Assembly: GCA_028583605.1 (NCBI GenBank)
Contig: CM053326.1
Coordinates: 17,192,046 to 17,256,045, forward strand
Direction of reading: 5' to 3'
DNA from: Dastarcus helophoroides
Lineage: Eukaryota; Arthropoda; Insecta; Coleoptera; Bothrideridae
DNA length: 64,000 nt
The translations under genes were made by a program, and so were the position numbers. Positions 24,772 through 37,200 of this stretch are shown here, in pieces. Every line of letters begins with the position of its first letter. Within the stretch, counting starts at the first letter, position 1. The notes beneath the pieces are model-generated. The model made no database searches, was not told where the DNA came from, and worked only from the letters and a program-made list of their open reading frames with translations.

Positions 24772-24990
24772 TTAAGTTTTATTAAGAAATAGTACTCTCC
24801 CCAGTTTATAGTTCATTTCTCTTAAAACAAAATGTGCACTTAAATGTTTTTCGCATACAAAATCTCGAGTTGACAACAGCCGGTCATTTCGCGGGGCAAC
24901 TTTGTTCTTAGGCACTTGAAACAACAACACTTTTACATTGCAGCTTTTATAACCACTGTTGCACATAGGCACAAAACAAGTCTTGCACAT
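24772..24990 (-). pseudogene. THAP-type zinc finger fragment
   Basis: The open frame reads KMCKTCFVPMCNSGYKS, then VLLFQVPKNK, then VAPRNDRLLSTRDFVCEKHL. The C-x4-C, FxVPK, [AI]PR and VCExHF-like spacing match a THAP DNA-binding domain, a C2CH finger found in P-element-type transposases and in host genes. The invariant Trp segment between VPKNK and APR is missing, and the frame ends soon after. This suggests a decayed P-element-like or THAP gene piece. No transposase core is visible nearby. Confidence 0.6.
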
Positions 24991-25382
24991 TTTGTAATTA
25001 AAATATAAATATAAAACCGAAAAATTACGAAACAATTGCATAAAGTATCAACATTTGCATAAGAAAGCACTGCTTAATCTACTCAAGCCAGCCCTTCTAC
25101 TGTGTATCCTTCATATGGAGTTCTCTTTTCAATCTTCTCCGGTTTTAGTGCCACTTATCGCAACAGTGATTCATAGTGAGTTACATTACCAGTCTTATAT
25201 TATATCATGTTTTAAGTTAAAGGTTTTACTCATAGCTTTCTTGTACGCCCACATAGTGACGTGTAGTTTATTCCTTTGGGTTTCCACGTGTAAATGCCAT
25301 TTCAGTTTAGTATCTAGGTAAACTCCAAGATACTTTACCGAGGTGGAGTACGTTAACGCCAGTCCCCATAAATACAGTGTTT

Positions 25383-25628
25383 CTATAGTTGGTTTATATC
25401 TCCTCGTAAATATAGAGCTACAGTCTTTGACGGGTTTACCGTCAGTCTCGTTTCGCTACACCTGGATTCAACAATTCTCAGTGAATTGTTAGCCAGTTTT
25501 CTAAGTATGTTTAAGAATTTGCATCCGATCACTATTTCCACGTCATCGGCGTAGCCGTAGAGTCGGAAGCCTGCTTCTTTTAGTCTGGCCAAAAGATCGT
25601 CTACCACTAGGTTCCACCCTGTAGGCAT
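25383..25628 (-). pseudogene. Reverse transcriptase palm fragment (YADD)
   Basis: The longest intact piece of the LINE RT: LVVDDLLARLKEAGFRL, GYADDVEIVIGCKF, VNPSKTVALYL. The YADD active-site pair is present. The PQG motif upstream is collapsed to MPTG directly before WNL, a small deletion. Confidence 0.85.
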
Positions 25629-27041
25629 TCCCTAGCAGGGCGAACTTTAATGGTTTTATTCCCATGCCTAACTGAGATTTCTATCAATGTTAGCACGTCT
25701 TATCAGGGTTGGTGGTGTCCCATCAGTGGTCACAACTGTCTTAATGGCTTTATACGCGGTGCTATCGAAAGCCCCTTACACCAACTTACCAGTTGGTGTA
25801 AGGATGTTTCCATGGACTTTCCCACCTGGTTGGGATATTGGGAGGTCGCCAATGGGCGTAGCTGCAATTGTACGGTTTTTATGTATCTGTCTATAAGCCT
25901 TTCTAGTACCTTTAATATGAGGGAGGTTAGGCTAATTGGACGAAGTCTTTGGCCCGATTATGACCATTTCTTGCCGGCATTGGAATAAAGACTACTTCAG
26001 TAGTCTTATTCCAGGCGTTTCTTATATGCCCTTGAGCAATGCTAGCTCTAAGAACTCGTGTAAAAGGGCCTACTATAATATCTAGTCCCTTTTGTAATGA
26101 GACTGGAAAAATTCCGTCCGGTCCTTGTGCTTTATATGGTTCAAAGGTCTTTATTGCCCATTCGACCCCTACGGAAGTAACAATTTTCGAGGCTAGTTTC
26201 CAGTTCCTAGATCAATATTCTTCCCTGAAGCTGGCCTCCTCGTGTGGTCTGATGGAGGTATTTCCTTGAAGCCCGGAAAGTGTGTTCTCCGTAAAAGCTT
26301 TATTGTACCCTCCACCATTTGAGTATATTGCCTGGTGGGGATTTTTAAGCAACTTGGTTGATCTGGTTTATTGGTGGGCCAGTCTAGAAGTCTCCGTAAG
26401 GTTTTCTATTTCCTGGTGGTGCTCTTTTCAACTTTTATTTTTAGCGGCATTTATAGCCTTGGTATATTCATTCTGCGGGTTTCTGAAGGTGACCCATTCA
26501 TTTTCCACCCTACTATTTCTTGCCTTGTTGAAGGCTTTCCTTACCTTAGTCCTGAGTTCCGCCAGGTCTTTATCCATCAGTTAACCTGTGACTTCTGGTT
26601 GCTGGTCCTGACAACGCAGTTTTTCTCGAAGGCATCCTTGAGACTTTGGTGGATTACTCTAGCAGCCATCTCTAATTGCTTCTTTGTGTGTAAGCTGGTA
26701 GGGATGCGCTGCAACCTATACCCTAGGGCAACCCTATACCCATTTCAGTTTCTAAGTCGAGGATTTCGACTTTGTTCTGTGACAAAGTATGATCTGAATC
26801 TGACTGTGGTCTGATCCAGAAGGCTCATATGAAACCCTCCAGCTCTGGCCCGCATCAACAATCTCCCCTGTCGCAAGGATTATATCTATAGCTTCCTGTC
26901 TTCTGCAATCCAGGAATGTAGTTTCATTACATCCATTGAGTATAATGAGTTTTGTGTCTAAGAAGAAGTGGTGAAGACTTTCCCCTTTGTGGTTGATGTC
27001 AGAACTGCTCCACGCTACGTGTTGTGCGTTCGCATCGCATC

Positions 27042-27341
27042 CTAGGAGAAGTTTAGCCTTCTATCCTCTGAGTATGTAATCAGCCTCCTAATGTCGGCTG
27101 ATGCTGGTTCATCGGTTTCGTAGGGCTTGTAAACCGACGCCACTACTACTTTCAAAGAATTGTTATTCAGTTTTAGACTTAGTTGTATGACACATAGATC
27201 TCCACTACTGAGCTGGGGCATAAAGACTGCATTCGGCCCTTTGGCTATGATGCAAGTCCCCACTTTTTCATTTATGTTGGCATGGTATAAAATACCTTGC
27301 CCTCTCAAACCTGTTATTTCGTTATTCAAGAGCCAAGGCAA
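27042..27341 (-). pseudogene. LINE apurinic-type endonuclease fragment
   Basis: The frame reads ITGLRGQGILYHANINEKVG, then MPQLSSGDLCVIQLSL and VVVASVYKPYETDEPAS. It continues in another frame as DANAQHVAWSS, the DxNAH catalytic block of the EEP family. It lies between ORF1 and RT of the same LINE. Confidence 0.8.
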
Positions 27342-27685
27342 GAATAGTTGTTAAACTTTTTGCATCACTGACAGCTGCCTCATCAAAATTGACGAAGCCG
27401 CCTTATAGTGATGCAGATTAATCTCTGCTGTCCGCAGAGAGTTAATCACCACGAAAATCAAAGTGACCCCTCCCCAGGGGGTGCAGTTTTTTACTCCCCC
27501 TTGCAAGATTTTTCGACCAGCTTTAAAGCAGCTCTAATAACTTCGCAATGAGATCAAAAGTTGCAGGTTTTCAGGCCTGTCATTACCGATTCGGGTATCA
27601 AAGCAGAAAAGTGGGCGCCTTTGGCGTCCCGACTTTCACTGTTTCGCACCACGATCCAGCTCGAAATTTGCAGCTCTTTGTTTTG

Positions 27686-27976
27686 TTAATCTAAGAACCA
27701 TACGGTTCTTTCGACAGTTATTTCGGGGTCTTCCTCGTGGACAATGACCTGGTGACGCTTTGGAAGGTCATCGGCCAGTACTGCCCTCAGGACGATCTCT
27801 CCGTTCAATTTGTTCTCTAGGAATAAACTTTTTAGCCACACCTTAGAGGCTTCGTTACTGCAGCTAACTATGGTTGCACCGTCCCTTTCCCATATTCCTT
27901 CGAATAAGGAAAAGACACTCCCCATCGGTATACCAACAATGAGTCTCCGTAGGAAGATTTTGGTTGACTCAATCAA
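27686..27976 (-). pseudogene. LINE ORF1-like segment
   Basis: The frame contains ATIVSCSNEASKVWLKSLFL and KRHQVIVHEEDP. This pattern (SC.NEAS..WL) resembles the domain often found in ORF1 of jockey-like insect LINEs. The position, 5' of the endonuclease on the same strand, agrees. Interrupted upstream. Confidence 0.55.
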
Positions 27977-28059
27977 CTTCTGGAAATGAGGTGCTACCCG
28001 GACACAATTTGTGACGACCTGAGCGTAGGACCTTGAGCCATACTAGAATAAGAATTTTA

Positions 28060-28560
28060 AAATGCTAAGTATCCTCAACCCTCCCATATGGGATGGAAGC
28101 GTGGACCCTTATCGATGCCTCATGTAAATGCATAGATACATTTGAGATTTGGTGATATCGCCGCATACTCAGAATCCCATGGATGCACCACGTGTCAAAC
28201 GATATGGTATTACAACGCATCGGTGGACAACTACAATACCTAGAATGTCAAACGCGGAAAATTAGAATACTTCGGACATATCATGCTAAACGAAAAATAC
28301 CACCTTCTTCAACTCCTTCTACAGGGGAAAATAGAAGGTCGAAGGTCAGCAGAAGGCAGACGAATATCGTGGCTGCGAAATTTACGAACATGAACCGGAA
28401 AGACATCAACAGCTCGATTCAGAGCGGCAGTGAACAAAATCATTTGGACCAATGTGATAGCCAACATCCACACAGGATAGGCACTTCAAGAAGAAGAAAT
28501 ACCTCTTTAATTACGAACTGTCGAAGGATAGGCACTTCAAGAAGAAGCACCTCTGTAATT
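28060..28560 (+). mobile_element. RTE-like LINE 3' end
   Basis: Plus-strand frames joined by shifts give CIDTFEIW, YRRILRIPWM, VLQRIG, YFGHIMLNEKYHLLQLLLQG, KIEGRRSAEGRRISWLRNLR, RFRAAVNKIIWTNVIANI. This is the usual C-terminal tail of RTE-type LINE reverse transcriptases. It ends with GGCACTTCAAGAAGAAG, repeated at about 28479 and 28530, like the short tandem tail typical of such LINEs. It is truncated at its 5' side, near the 5' end of the oppositely oriented LINE at 25060-27985. Confidence 0.75.
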
Positions 28561-28599
28561 ACGAAATGTCGAATTTGTTTGAATATTTTAATCTTAAAA

Positions 28600-30080
28600 C
28601 GTAATCTTCGGTTTTAAAAAAGTTCGAATTATTCAAAATAACTGCTTTTCTGAAAATCTTAGTTTTTTATTAAAAATTGTAACTTTTTCTGCAAATGTCA
28701 ATATTTTTCAAAATTTCGACTATTACAATTGATATTTTCTCAAAAGTCGCATGTTTCTAAAAATTTCAATTTTTTCGAAAATTTGGAATTTTGCAGAAAT
28801 TTTATTTTTTTGAAAATGAGGACTTCAAAAATTTTCAAAATTCTATATTTTCTCGAACTTCTTTTTTTAATCCAACTTTTTTAAAGTGTGGCATTTTTAC
28901 AAAATCTAATCCGACTTTTTTAAAAGATTTGAGTGTTTTCAAAATTTCGATCCTCTTTTTTAAATATTGATTTTTTTTAATTTAATGTTTTTTATGAAAA
29001 ATTCAACATTTTCACTTAAATTCTTTTTCTTTTTTAAAATTTTCAACATTTTTTTTATTTTTTTATTTTTCTACACTTCAACATTTGTAATTTTCTGAAC
29101 ATTTTGCTTTTTGATAAAAACTTTCGCATTTTTTGAAAATTTCGGCGTTTTTCCAAATTGTCAATTATTTTTTTGAACATTTTTTCATTTCAAAATTTTA
29201 TCCTTCTTGAAAATTCGGATTCTTTTAAAATCACAACATTCTTTCAAAATGTCACTTATTTTTGAAATTTTTGGCTATTTCTCAAAATTTCGAATTTTTT
29301 TTTTTTTTGTTGAAACTCCTGACACTCAAAATTACATTTTCTGCAATTAAATTAGAACGAAAATTTCGTTTTTTAATGAAAAAATTTAAATTTTTTTGGA
29401 CAATATTAGCATCTTTTGAAATTTTCCAATTTTCTTGAAAATTTTGAGTTTTTCAATTTTCGACATTAGTTTAAAATTTATATCATTTTTAAAATGTTGA
29501 CTATTTTTTTAAAATTCCGTGTAAATATTTATTTAGTTTAAAATTAAAATTTACTTTCAAATTAAATTACTTGGTATGACTTCAACAATTTCGCTTTTTT
29601 TGAAAATGTCGATTTTTTTCAAATCCTTTTCAAAATGTTGTCTTAAATTTTTTATATTTTTCAATATTGCAACTCTTTTTACATAATCTAAATAAATTCG
29701 AAAGAAAAATAATTGTCATTTTATAACAAATAATTAAAGGAATTAGGCGTCCATCATTTTAAAAGAAAAATGTTTTAGAAATTTCGAATTTAAAAGCGAA
29801 ATTTCTAATTTTTGCTCGAAATTTCGACTTTAGTATCGAATTATCGACTTTTTTCTATAAATTGTAATATTAACGTCGAAATTTCCACTTTATTCTCGAA
29901 ATTTCAAGAAAAAAGTCTAAGTTTCGAGTTTACATGTAGTCGAATTTAGATATTAAGGTCGAAATTTTGTCTTTAATCTCTAAATTTCTAGAAAAAATTT
30001 GAAGTTTCGACATTAAAGGAGAAATCTTGAGAAAGAAGTTGAATTTTCGAGAACAGAGTCGAAATATCGAGATTAAAGTC
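28600..30080. repeat. Degenerate T-rich array, flipping at its end
   Basis: T-rich TTTTTGAAAATTTCG units to about 29690, then TCGAAATTTCGACTTTA and A-rich units to 30080, where TCGAAATTTC palindromic cores are unusually well kept. Confidence 0.85.
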
Positions 30081-30364
30081 AACGTTTCAGTTTGGATAAA
30101 ATAGCGTTTTTTTTAACGAGTGTGACACACTCGAGTAAAAGAACGCATTTTGGTCACGAGTTATATGCAACATTGTTTGTAACCTCATTCGAAAGAAAGA
30201 AACAATATAATTTTGTAAAAAATGCAGCAAAATTGACAAAATTGATTATAGAATAAATTCTTCATGGCAGACCGAAACATTATATTTATTAATTTTATTT
30301 ACCATTTCTGCAACGAGCTCAAATGAGAGCGAAACCTCGATGTCCAGCGCTACAACTTTTTTTT
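30081..30364. other. Unassigned spacer before solo LTR 4
   Basis: No recognisable gene or element end. GAGTGTGACACACTC (30119-30133) is a short palindrome. Confidence 0.3.
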
Positions 30365-30368
30365 ATAT

Positions 30369-30697
30369 TGTTGTGCGTTATCGGTTCGAAAATTTTATTT
30401 CCAAACTGATTTCGGATCACTACAATTATAATTCACTTAACTGACTGACCAACTGACTAATTAACTGACTAACCAACTAACTCACTGTTCAATTAACTAA
30501 CCGAGGGAAAAACGACCACGTATATTTATAGGTGCCGTTCCGGTTTCTAAAACGGATGTACAGATAAGACTTATCGCTTACAGAAACATCTAGAGTCCTT
30601 ATCTGCCGTATAATTCATTATCGCGGCCGCTTCCCAATATAAAAATTTTCCAGAGAATTCCTTACTAATACAAATTTTATAACTAGATTTTGTTACA
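30369..30697 (-). mobile_element. Solo LTR, copy 4
   Basis: Minus-oriented copy of about 329 bp, from TGTAACAAAATC at 30697 to its end at 30369, with a perfect ATAT duplication on both sides (30365-30368 and 30698-30701). More diverged from copies 1-3; it shares with copy 5 the CCGTTCCGGTTTCTA segment, so copies 4 and 5 form a subfamily. Confidence 0.83.
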
Positions 30698-30699
30698 AT

Positions 30700-31243
30700 A
30701 TTTTTTACATTTTCATAATTTATTTAAACAAAATTTTCATGTATAATTTTGGTCTTCTATATTTCATTTTCTATTTTATTCTATGTATTTTAAACTAACC
30801 TATTTTTGGTCAACTGTCAAAAGGTGACGTTTTAAAAAATTTGGATATTACGTAGTCATATTTCAAAAAATGTTTCAAAATATTGCCAACTTTTATTAAT
30901 AAAAATTTAAATATTTCCAAACTGGATCGAAGAAATGTTAAATAAAATTAATAAATATTAACATTAATTCTGCAGTCAGCCGCAATATAGCGTTAGTGCT
31001 TCTGATCATGCGTCCGACATCACAGTTTCAAATTTATTACACCTCCCTATGCAATGACAGTTAATTGTCTATGCATTTAACCACAAGCGAGGTGTCAAAG
31101 TGACATTTACAATGTTTTCGAACTAAGAATAGTAAATCAAGAAAATGTTCCCACTTTCAATACATTAACCGCATAAACTACCACATTATTCATCCAAATT
31201 AAGCTAATCGACAGATATCCATATTCACATACTTTCACAAGCA
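30700..31243 (+). other. Upstream flank of the REP gene
   Basis: This stretch between a solo LTR and the REP start codon is not array-like from about 30960 on and is less AT-biased there (for example around 30970-31090). It is the likely promoter and 5' UTR. I see no clear TATA box at a sensible distance. Confidence 0.35.
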
Positions 31244-31292
31244 ATGGAATTTGAACTTCCGAAAGAATTCGATCTTATTGTAGTCGGAACTG
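31244..31292 (+). CDS. Rep: REP exon 1
   Basis: The ATG at 31244 opens [17 protein letters not shown], the start of the FAD/GDI-like fold. The exon ends at a GTAATT donor with one base carried over (G + GT). No upstream in-frame extension looks better, and REP/GDI proteins normally start about this far before the GxG motif. Confidence 0.88.
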
Positions 31293-34200
31293 GTAATTTA
31301 TTTACTTTGCTGAGTTAAACCTCATATAACGTCGGTTATATGCTTGTAGGTTTAGTAGAGTCTGTAATTTCTGCAGCTGCAAGCAGAATTGGCAAGAGGG
31401 TGCTGCACATCGACAGCAACAACTATTATGGGGGATTTTTGGGCCTCGTTTAATTTGGAATCGTTCCAAGCGTATAAGTTGTAAGGATGAATCTACCTTA
31501 TGTCAACAACCCAGTTCACTGGAAATTCAGCCTGGTGAAAGATACTATAATGCAGAAAACAACATAGAAATAGAAAACATTTCTAGAGAATGGTCTATTC
31601 CAGAGTAAGTTTCTTGCTGCACTTGTTAAGGTGACCAACTACTTCCTTTAGGAATGTTTCATGCTTCGGTCTTTTCTGTGAATTCCTTTCAAACTCTGTA
31701 CTTCTAAGATTACTCGTTTGCATTCGTTTGTACTCTTAAAGGTTTGGCTTTAAAACTCATCCCAATTTTAAAGTGATCAAAAATTATAAATTTCGATAAA
31801 CCACTCAGCCTTTTTAATTTAAAGATTACATTAAACGTTATAAATGTAATCTTTAAAATTTGAGAAAATAAAAATTTAGAACAAAATTCGTAATTTTCGT
31901 TTTTGCATAAAACTTGAAATTGGGTTTTTTTAGTTTGGATTTTTTTTAATTGTGTCGCCTTTTTAAGTTTTGAATTTTTATGAAAATTTTGATTTTTATT
32001 TCAAATTTCACGTTTTATTTTTAATTGTTGACTAGTTTTCAATATTTCAACTGTTTTAAAAAGTAGACTACGAATTTCTTAAATACTTCGCTTTTCATGA
32101 AACATAATTATATAAAATTCTGATGTTTTTTAAAAATTTTAACTATAAAATTTTCGACACTTCTCCAAATTTTATTTTAAAATGTCATATTTTTTTTCAA
32201 ATTTTCTGCTTCTTTTTAAAACTTCGGTTTTCATTTTAATCTGTTTCCGAAAATTGTAACTTTGTAAAAATTTTTGTTATTAAGGTTTCAGTTTTTTTGA
32301 AGATGTCTTTTTTTAAAAGGTTCTATTTAAATGGTTCTATTTCGGAATTAGGGCTTTTTTCTCCAAAATTTAAACTTCTTTAAAATTGTCAACTTTTCCT
32401 CAAAATTTTGATGTTTTTCGATCTTTTTTAAAAATTTCAAAATTCCAGAAATTAGGATTTTTCTCTAAATTTTCGTTGTTTTTTTAAATCTTCACTCCTA
32501 ATAATTTCGGCATTTTTAAAAAAATTCGATTGTGTTTTTAAACTCTGGACATTTCACAATTTTAACTTTTTTTTTAAATTTATGTATTTTTTCCAAATTT
32601 TGACTTTCGAAAATATGAAATTTTTTCAAATTCTCGAAATTTCAAACTTTGCCTTCTTTAAAACTTCTAATTTTTGTGAAAATGGCCCCATTTTTTGAAT
32701 TTTGAATTTTTTTTTGAAAACTGACTTTTTTTAAATTCTGGACTTTTCACAATTTTAACTTTTTTATAAGTTTTAACTTTAAAATTTCGACTTTAAGTTT
32801 CGGAAATTTTTTCAAATTTTCGAATTTCTTTGAAAACCTTAACTTTCCAAAATTTCAGTTTTTTTGCATAAAACTTTTGAAAAATGTCAACTTTTTTTGC
32901 AAATATCTATTTTTTCAAAGCTCGAAATTTTTCAAATTGCAACTTTTTTTAAATTTTCGACCATTGTTCAAAATTTCAACATTTTTCAAAATTTTGACAA
33001 AATTTTCCCCTTTTTTTTCCAAAATCTAAACTTTGTTAAATAATTTGGCTTTTAAATATTTCGACCTTTTTTTCAAAATTTTTGAAATTTCAAACTTTTT
33101 TTTTAACTTTGAATTTTCTTGGAAAGCTTAGACTTTTAAAAAAAAATCCTTTTTTTTGAGTTTATTGACCATTCTTTAATATTTCGACTTTTTAAAATTA
33201 TATAAATGTTTTTCAGAATTTAGAATTTTTAGAAAATTCTGATTTCCTTTTGAAAATTTTAACTTTTTATGAAAATTTCGACATTTCTTAATATCTTACT
33301 TTAAAATGTCTACTTTTGTTCCAAATTTGTGCTTTTTTAAACATCTTGCCATTTTTTGAAAATTCATCTATTTTTCAAAATTTGAGAATTTTTCGAATTT
33401 TTGGAAATTTTGTTTCTTTAAAAATTCTAGATTTTTTTTAACTTTCAGCGTTTTCTAAGTTTTTGACGTTTTAGGAAAATTTTGATTTTATTTTTAATAT
33501 TTCATTTTTTTTTTCAAACCTTTAATTGGTTTTCCATATTTCAACTTTTTTTAAATTAGGAAATTCAATTTTTTTTTATTTCGATTTTTTATGTTTTTTA
33601 TTAAAATTTCGATTGTCCTTCAAAATTTTCAAATTATACTTATTTTGAAACTTGTGTTTTCTTAACACTTCTCGAATTTTTTTCAAAATACCCCATTTAT
33701 TAAATTTTTAATTTTTTTGGAAGTTTTGATTCTTAAAATAATTTTCCTTTTTTTTGAGTTTATTGATCGTTTTTTAGTATTTCAACTTTACCAAGTTATA
33801 CGAATTTTTTTCAAAATTTCAACATTTTTTAGTCTGATTTTTTTAAAAATTTTAACATTTTATAAAATTTCGAAATTTCTCAAAATTTTACTTTAAAATT
33901 TCATTTTTTTTTTCAATTTGTCGCTTTTTTTGAAACATTGCTTTCTTAAAGATGTCAATATTTTTTGAAAATGTATTTACTATATTTTACAAAATTTTGA
34001 CAATTGTTGTTTTGATAATTTTCTTTATTTAGTTTGGAATTTTTTTAAATTGTGCCGCCTTTTTATGTGTTTGAATTTGTATAAAAATTTTGATTTTCTT
34101 TCCAAATCTGACCTTTTTGTTTTTAATTTTTGATTATTTTTCAATATTTCAACTTTTTTAAAAGTATATTACGAATTTTTTGAAAACTTCGTTTTTTTAA

Positions 34201-37200
34201 AAATCTCGACATTTTTTGACAATTCATTTATTTTTCAACATTTTAAAAATTTTTCGAAATTTTGGAATTATTTTGTAAATTTTGATTTTGTTTTCAATAT
34301 TCCCCTTTTTTTTAACCTTTGATTACTTTTCAATATTTCAACTTTTTTAAAATTACAAAACTCTAATTTTTTGAAAATTTTGATTTCTTTTTTAATTTTT
34401 TATGAAAATTTGGACAGCTCAAAATTTTGACGTTTTCCAAAATTTTCGAATTATATTTACTTATTTTGAAACTTGTTTTTATGGGTTTGTTGTTGTTTTT
34501 CAATATTTCGACTTTTTGAAAGTATACGAAATTTTGTTAAAATTTCGACTTTTTTGAAAGTTCTGATTTTTTTTTGAAAATTTTAACTTTATGAAATTTT
34601 CGCCTTTTTTTTAAATTTTACTTTTTAAAGAAATGGATATTTTTTGAAAATTCATCTATTTTACAAAATTTTAAAAATATTTTTAAATTTTCGAATTAAT
34701 ATTGAAATTTTGGTTTTTTTAGTTTGGAATTTTTTTAAAAATTGTGACTTAAGTTTTTGAATTTTTAGAAAAATTTGTGAGATTTGAAAAAAAAACTTCC
34801 TAAGAATTCAAAGACTTAAAATAGCGGCACAATTTTGAAAAAAAAATCCAAACCAAAAGAACAAAATTTCCAAAATAATTCGAAAATTTCGAAAAATTTG
34901 GACAATTTTGAAAAATAGTTTTCCAAATCTCACCTTTTTTTTTAAATTAGTGATCTTTTTTTAATATTTCACCTTTTTTAAAAAGTAGACTACGAATTTT
35001 TTCAAGACTTCAATTTTTTTGAAAATTTTCACTTTTTACAAAATTGTCGACATTTTTCAAAATGTTGAATGAGTTTATTCTAAATATTAACTTTCGACTT
35101 TTATAAATATTTACTTTATGAACATTTTGCCTTATTTTCCAAATAATCCAATTAAAAGTTTTGAAATTTCAATTTTTCAGCATTTCGACTAGTTTCCAAG
35201 ATAGAACTTTTTTTTAAATGTTTACGTTTTTAAATCTGTTTTAATTCAAATTTTTGAATTTAATTGAAAAAAATTTAAGGCGGCCATGCATAGATTTTTT
35301 ATACTTCAGGAAGGCACAACATAACGGTGAAGATACTATATTTTTTTCAATTTTTTATTGCCTATTCTGAGAAATAATCTAATCAGCCGAAAATATGCTG
35401 GCAAACCTAGACTGCTTCTCTTTTTTCCCTAAAATTTAATTAATAACTCGGAATTGTGACATAAAATCCTGACATTATTTGCAAAGTTTCGAATTTTTTT
35501 ATCGAAATTTCAACCGTCAGTTTATACTTTTCAATTTTTATGTTTTCCTAAAATTGCCTTAGCGAATTTGACTTAAAATTTTGAGTTATTTTTTTCGAAA
35601 TTTCAACAATAAAGAATTTTTCCTTTAATTATAAGCTTTAACTCAGAATTAAAAATTTATCTAAATTATTGCAAAAACTTCTACTTTTTTTATCAAATTT
35701 CGGGTTACATTTTCAGTTTTTTAGTCTATTTTTCAAAGGTATGATTACAAAATCGCGATTTTTTGAGAAATGTTTGATTTATTTATGAAATTTTGAGTTT
35801 AAGTCTAGACTTTTTTGCTGAATACAATTTCCCGACTCCTTTTGAAATAGTTGGTCACTTTATCATTATATCTTCAATACAGTCAAAATATGAAGTTTTT
35901 TAGTAAATGCAAGGAAACAAAAATCGGTCAACATACTGAACATACAGAAAAACTAAGGAAGACACAGTAAAGAGAAATCAAAATATACCAAAGAACAAAT
36001 GTTGGAAGATTCTAGGAAGTTCAACATTGATTTAGCGCCGAAGGTAATATTTCAATTTATTATTAAATTATTTCGTACAATATATATCGACTCGTCCAAA
36101 GAAAATCGTAATAACTCATTAGTTGCAGTGTAGATATAATTCAAATTAAAATGAGTACATAGTTACATAATCACGAAAAATCAGTACGTTAAAAATGTGT
36201 TTTTTTTAAATATCTTGAAAGCGACGTTAATGTAAAGTTTAAAATTTGTGAAAGCTTTTTTTATTATGCAGTAATTGAAAATACCGCCGATTTCAAAGCA
36301 ATATACTGGGTGAATCCTGATACTGCCTCTTGACATATAATAGTCTCCAATGAAAACTATTATGGAGCTTAAATGTCTGATGTATGTAAATAATTGACAT
36401 TTCCAACCCTTACGTTGTGGAATTCTTCAATATTCATAACTATTAAACTTGATTAACGATTAAAACAACAACTGATATTAAAAATTCCACTATGTTTCGA
36501 TAAATATTTGCTATGACCGGATCTGGTTTCGCTTTTCAGCATCAGCAACGGTTATACTAGCAATTTGTTTAACCGTTGTTATGCTAACAAGCTCCATGGA
36601 TTACAGACTCCTACGAATATTCCGTCTAATCCCTTCTAGGTAATTAGGTAAAATTTTTAGAATACATTAATAGCCTACGTACAAAAATTAAATAACTGTA
36701 GAAATGGAAATAAACTAAATTTTCTGGATTTAACCATGTTAAGAAAGTTAGATGAATTACAATTTTCAATTTATAGAAAACCTACGCAAAACCTACAATT
36801 CCAAATGATTCGTTACATCCAAGTTCACACAAATTGGCAGCATACAAATCGATGATAAATAGAGCTTATATGGTACCAATTAATTAAGCAAATTTTAATC
36901 GAGAAATTGTACAGTTAAAGAAATAACTTATAGCAATGGATATTCTGAAAACACCATTAATAGGTTAATATCTAAAAAAGAACACAGTTTAGGTATTAAT
37001 TCTATTTTTCCTAAACAACCTACCAAAAAAAAACCGACTCTCAAAAAAGATAGATCCCAAGCGACACCTAGCTTTGATTCATATAGTTCGTTAAATAACA
37101 TGATTTTTAACGCAAAAGCAAAACTCCACGACTTTGTAACTCTGGTATTTATAAATTGAATTGCTCTGAGTGTAATACTATCTACATAGGTCAAACATCA

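Larger units (their letters stand above)
25060..27985 (-). mobile_element. Jockey-like non-LTR retrotransposon, decayed
   Basis: On the minus strand the order is ORF1-like segment (27976-27686), endonuclease (27341-27000), reverse transcriptase (about 26900-25060). The endonuclease shows GLRGQGILYHANIN, QLSSGDLCVIQL, ASVYKPYE and then DANAQHVAWSSSDINHKGE in a shifted frame. The RT shows WNLVVDDLLARLKEAGFRLY, GYADDVEIVIG (catalytic YADD), SCSETRLTVNPSKT and YLGVYLDTKLKWHLHVETQR. Frame shifts and stops are frequent, so it is inactive. Long open frames on the plus strand here are shadows. Confidence 0.85.

Noticed and set aside
26282..26814. Plus-strand open frames of 100 and 147 codons
   Set aside because: They lie opposite the minus-strand LINE reverse transcriptase and show no domain; shadows.
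28183..28617. 144-codon frame as a protein gene
   Set aside because: The recognisable LINE reading runs through other frames here; this frame crosses the LINE tail repeats.
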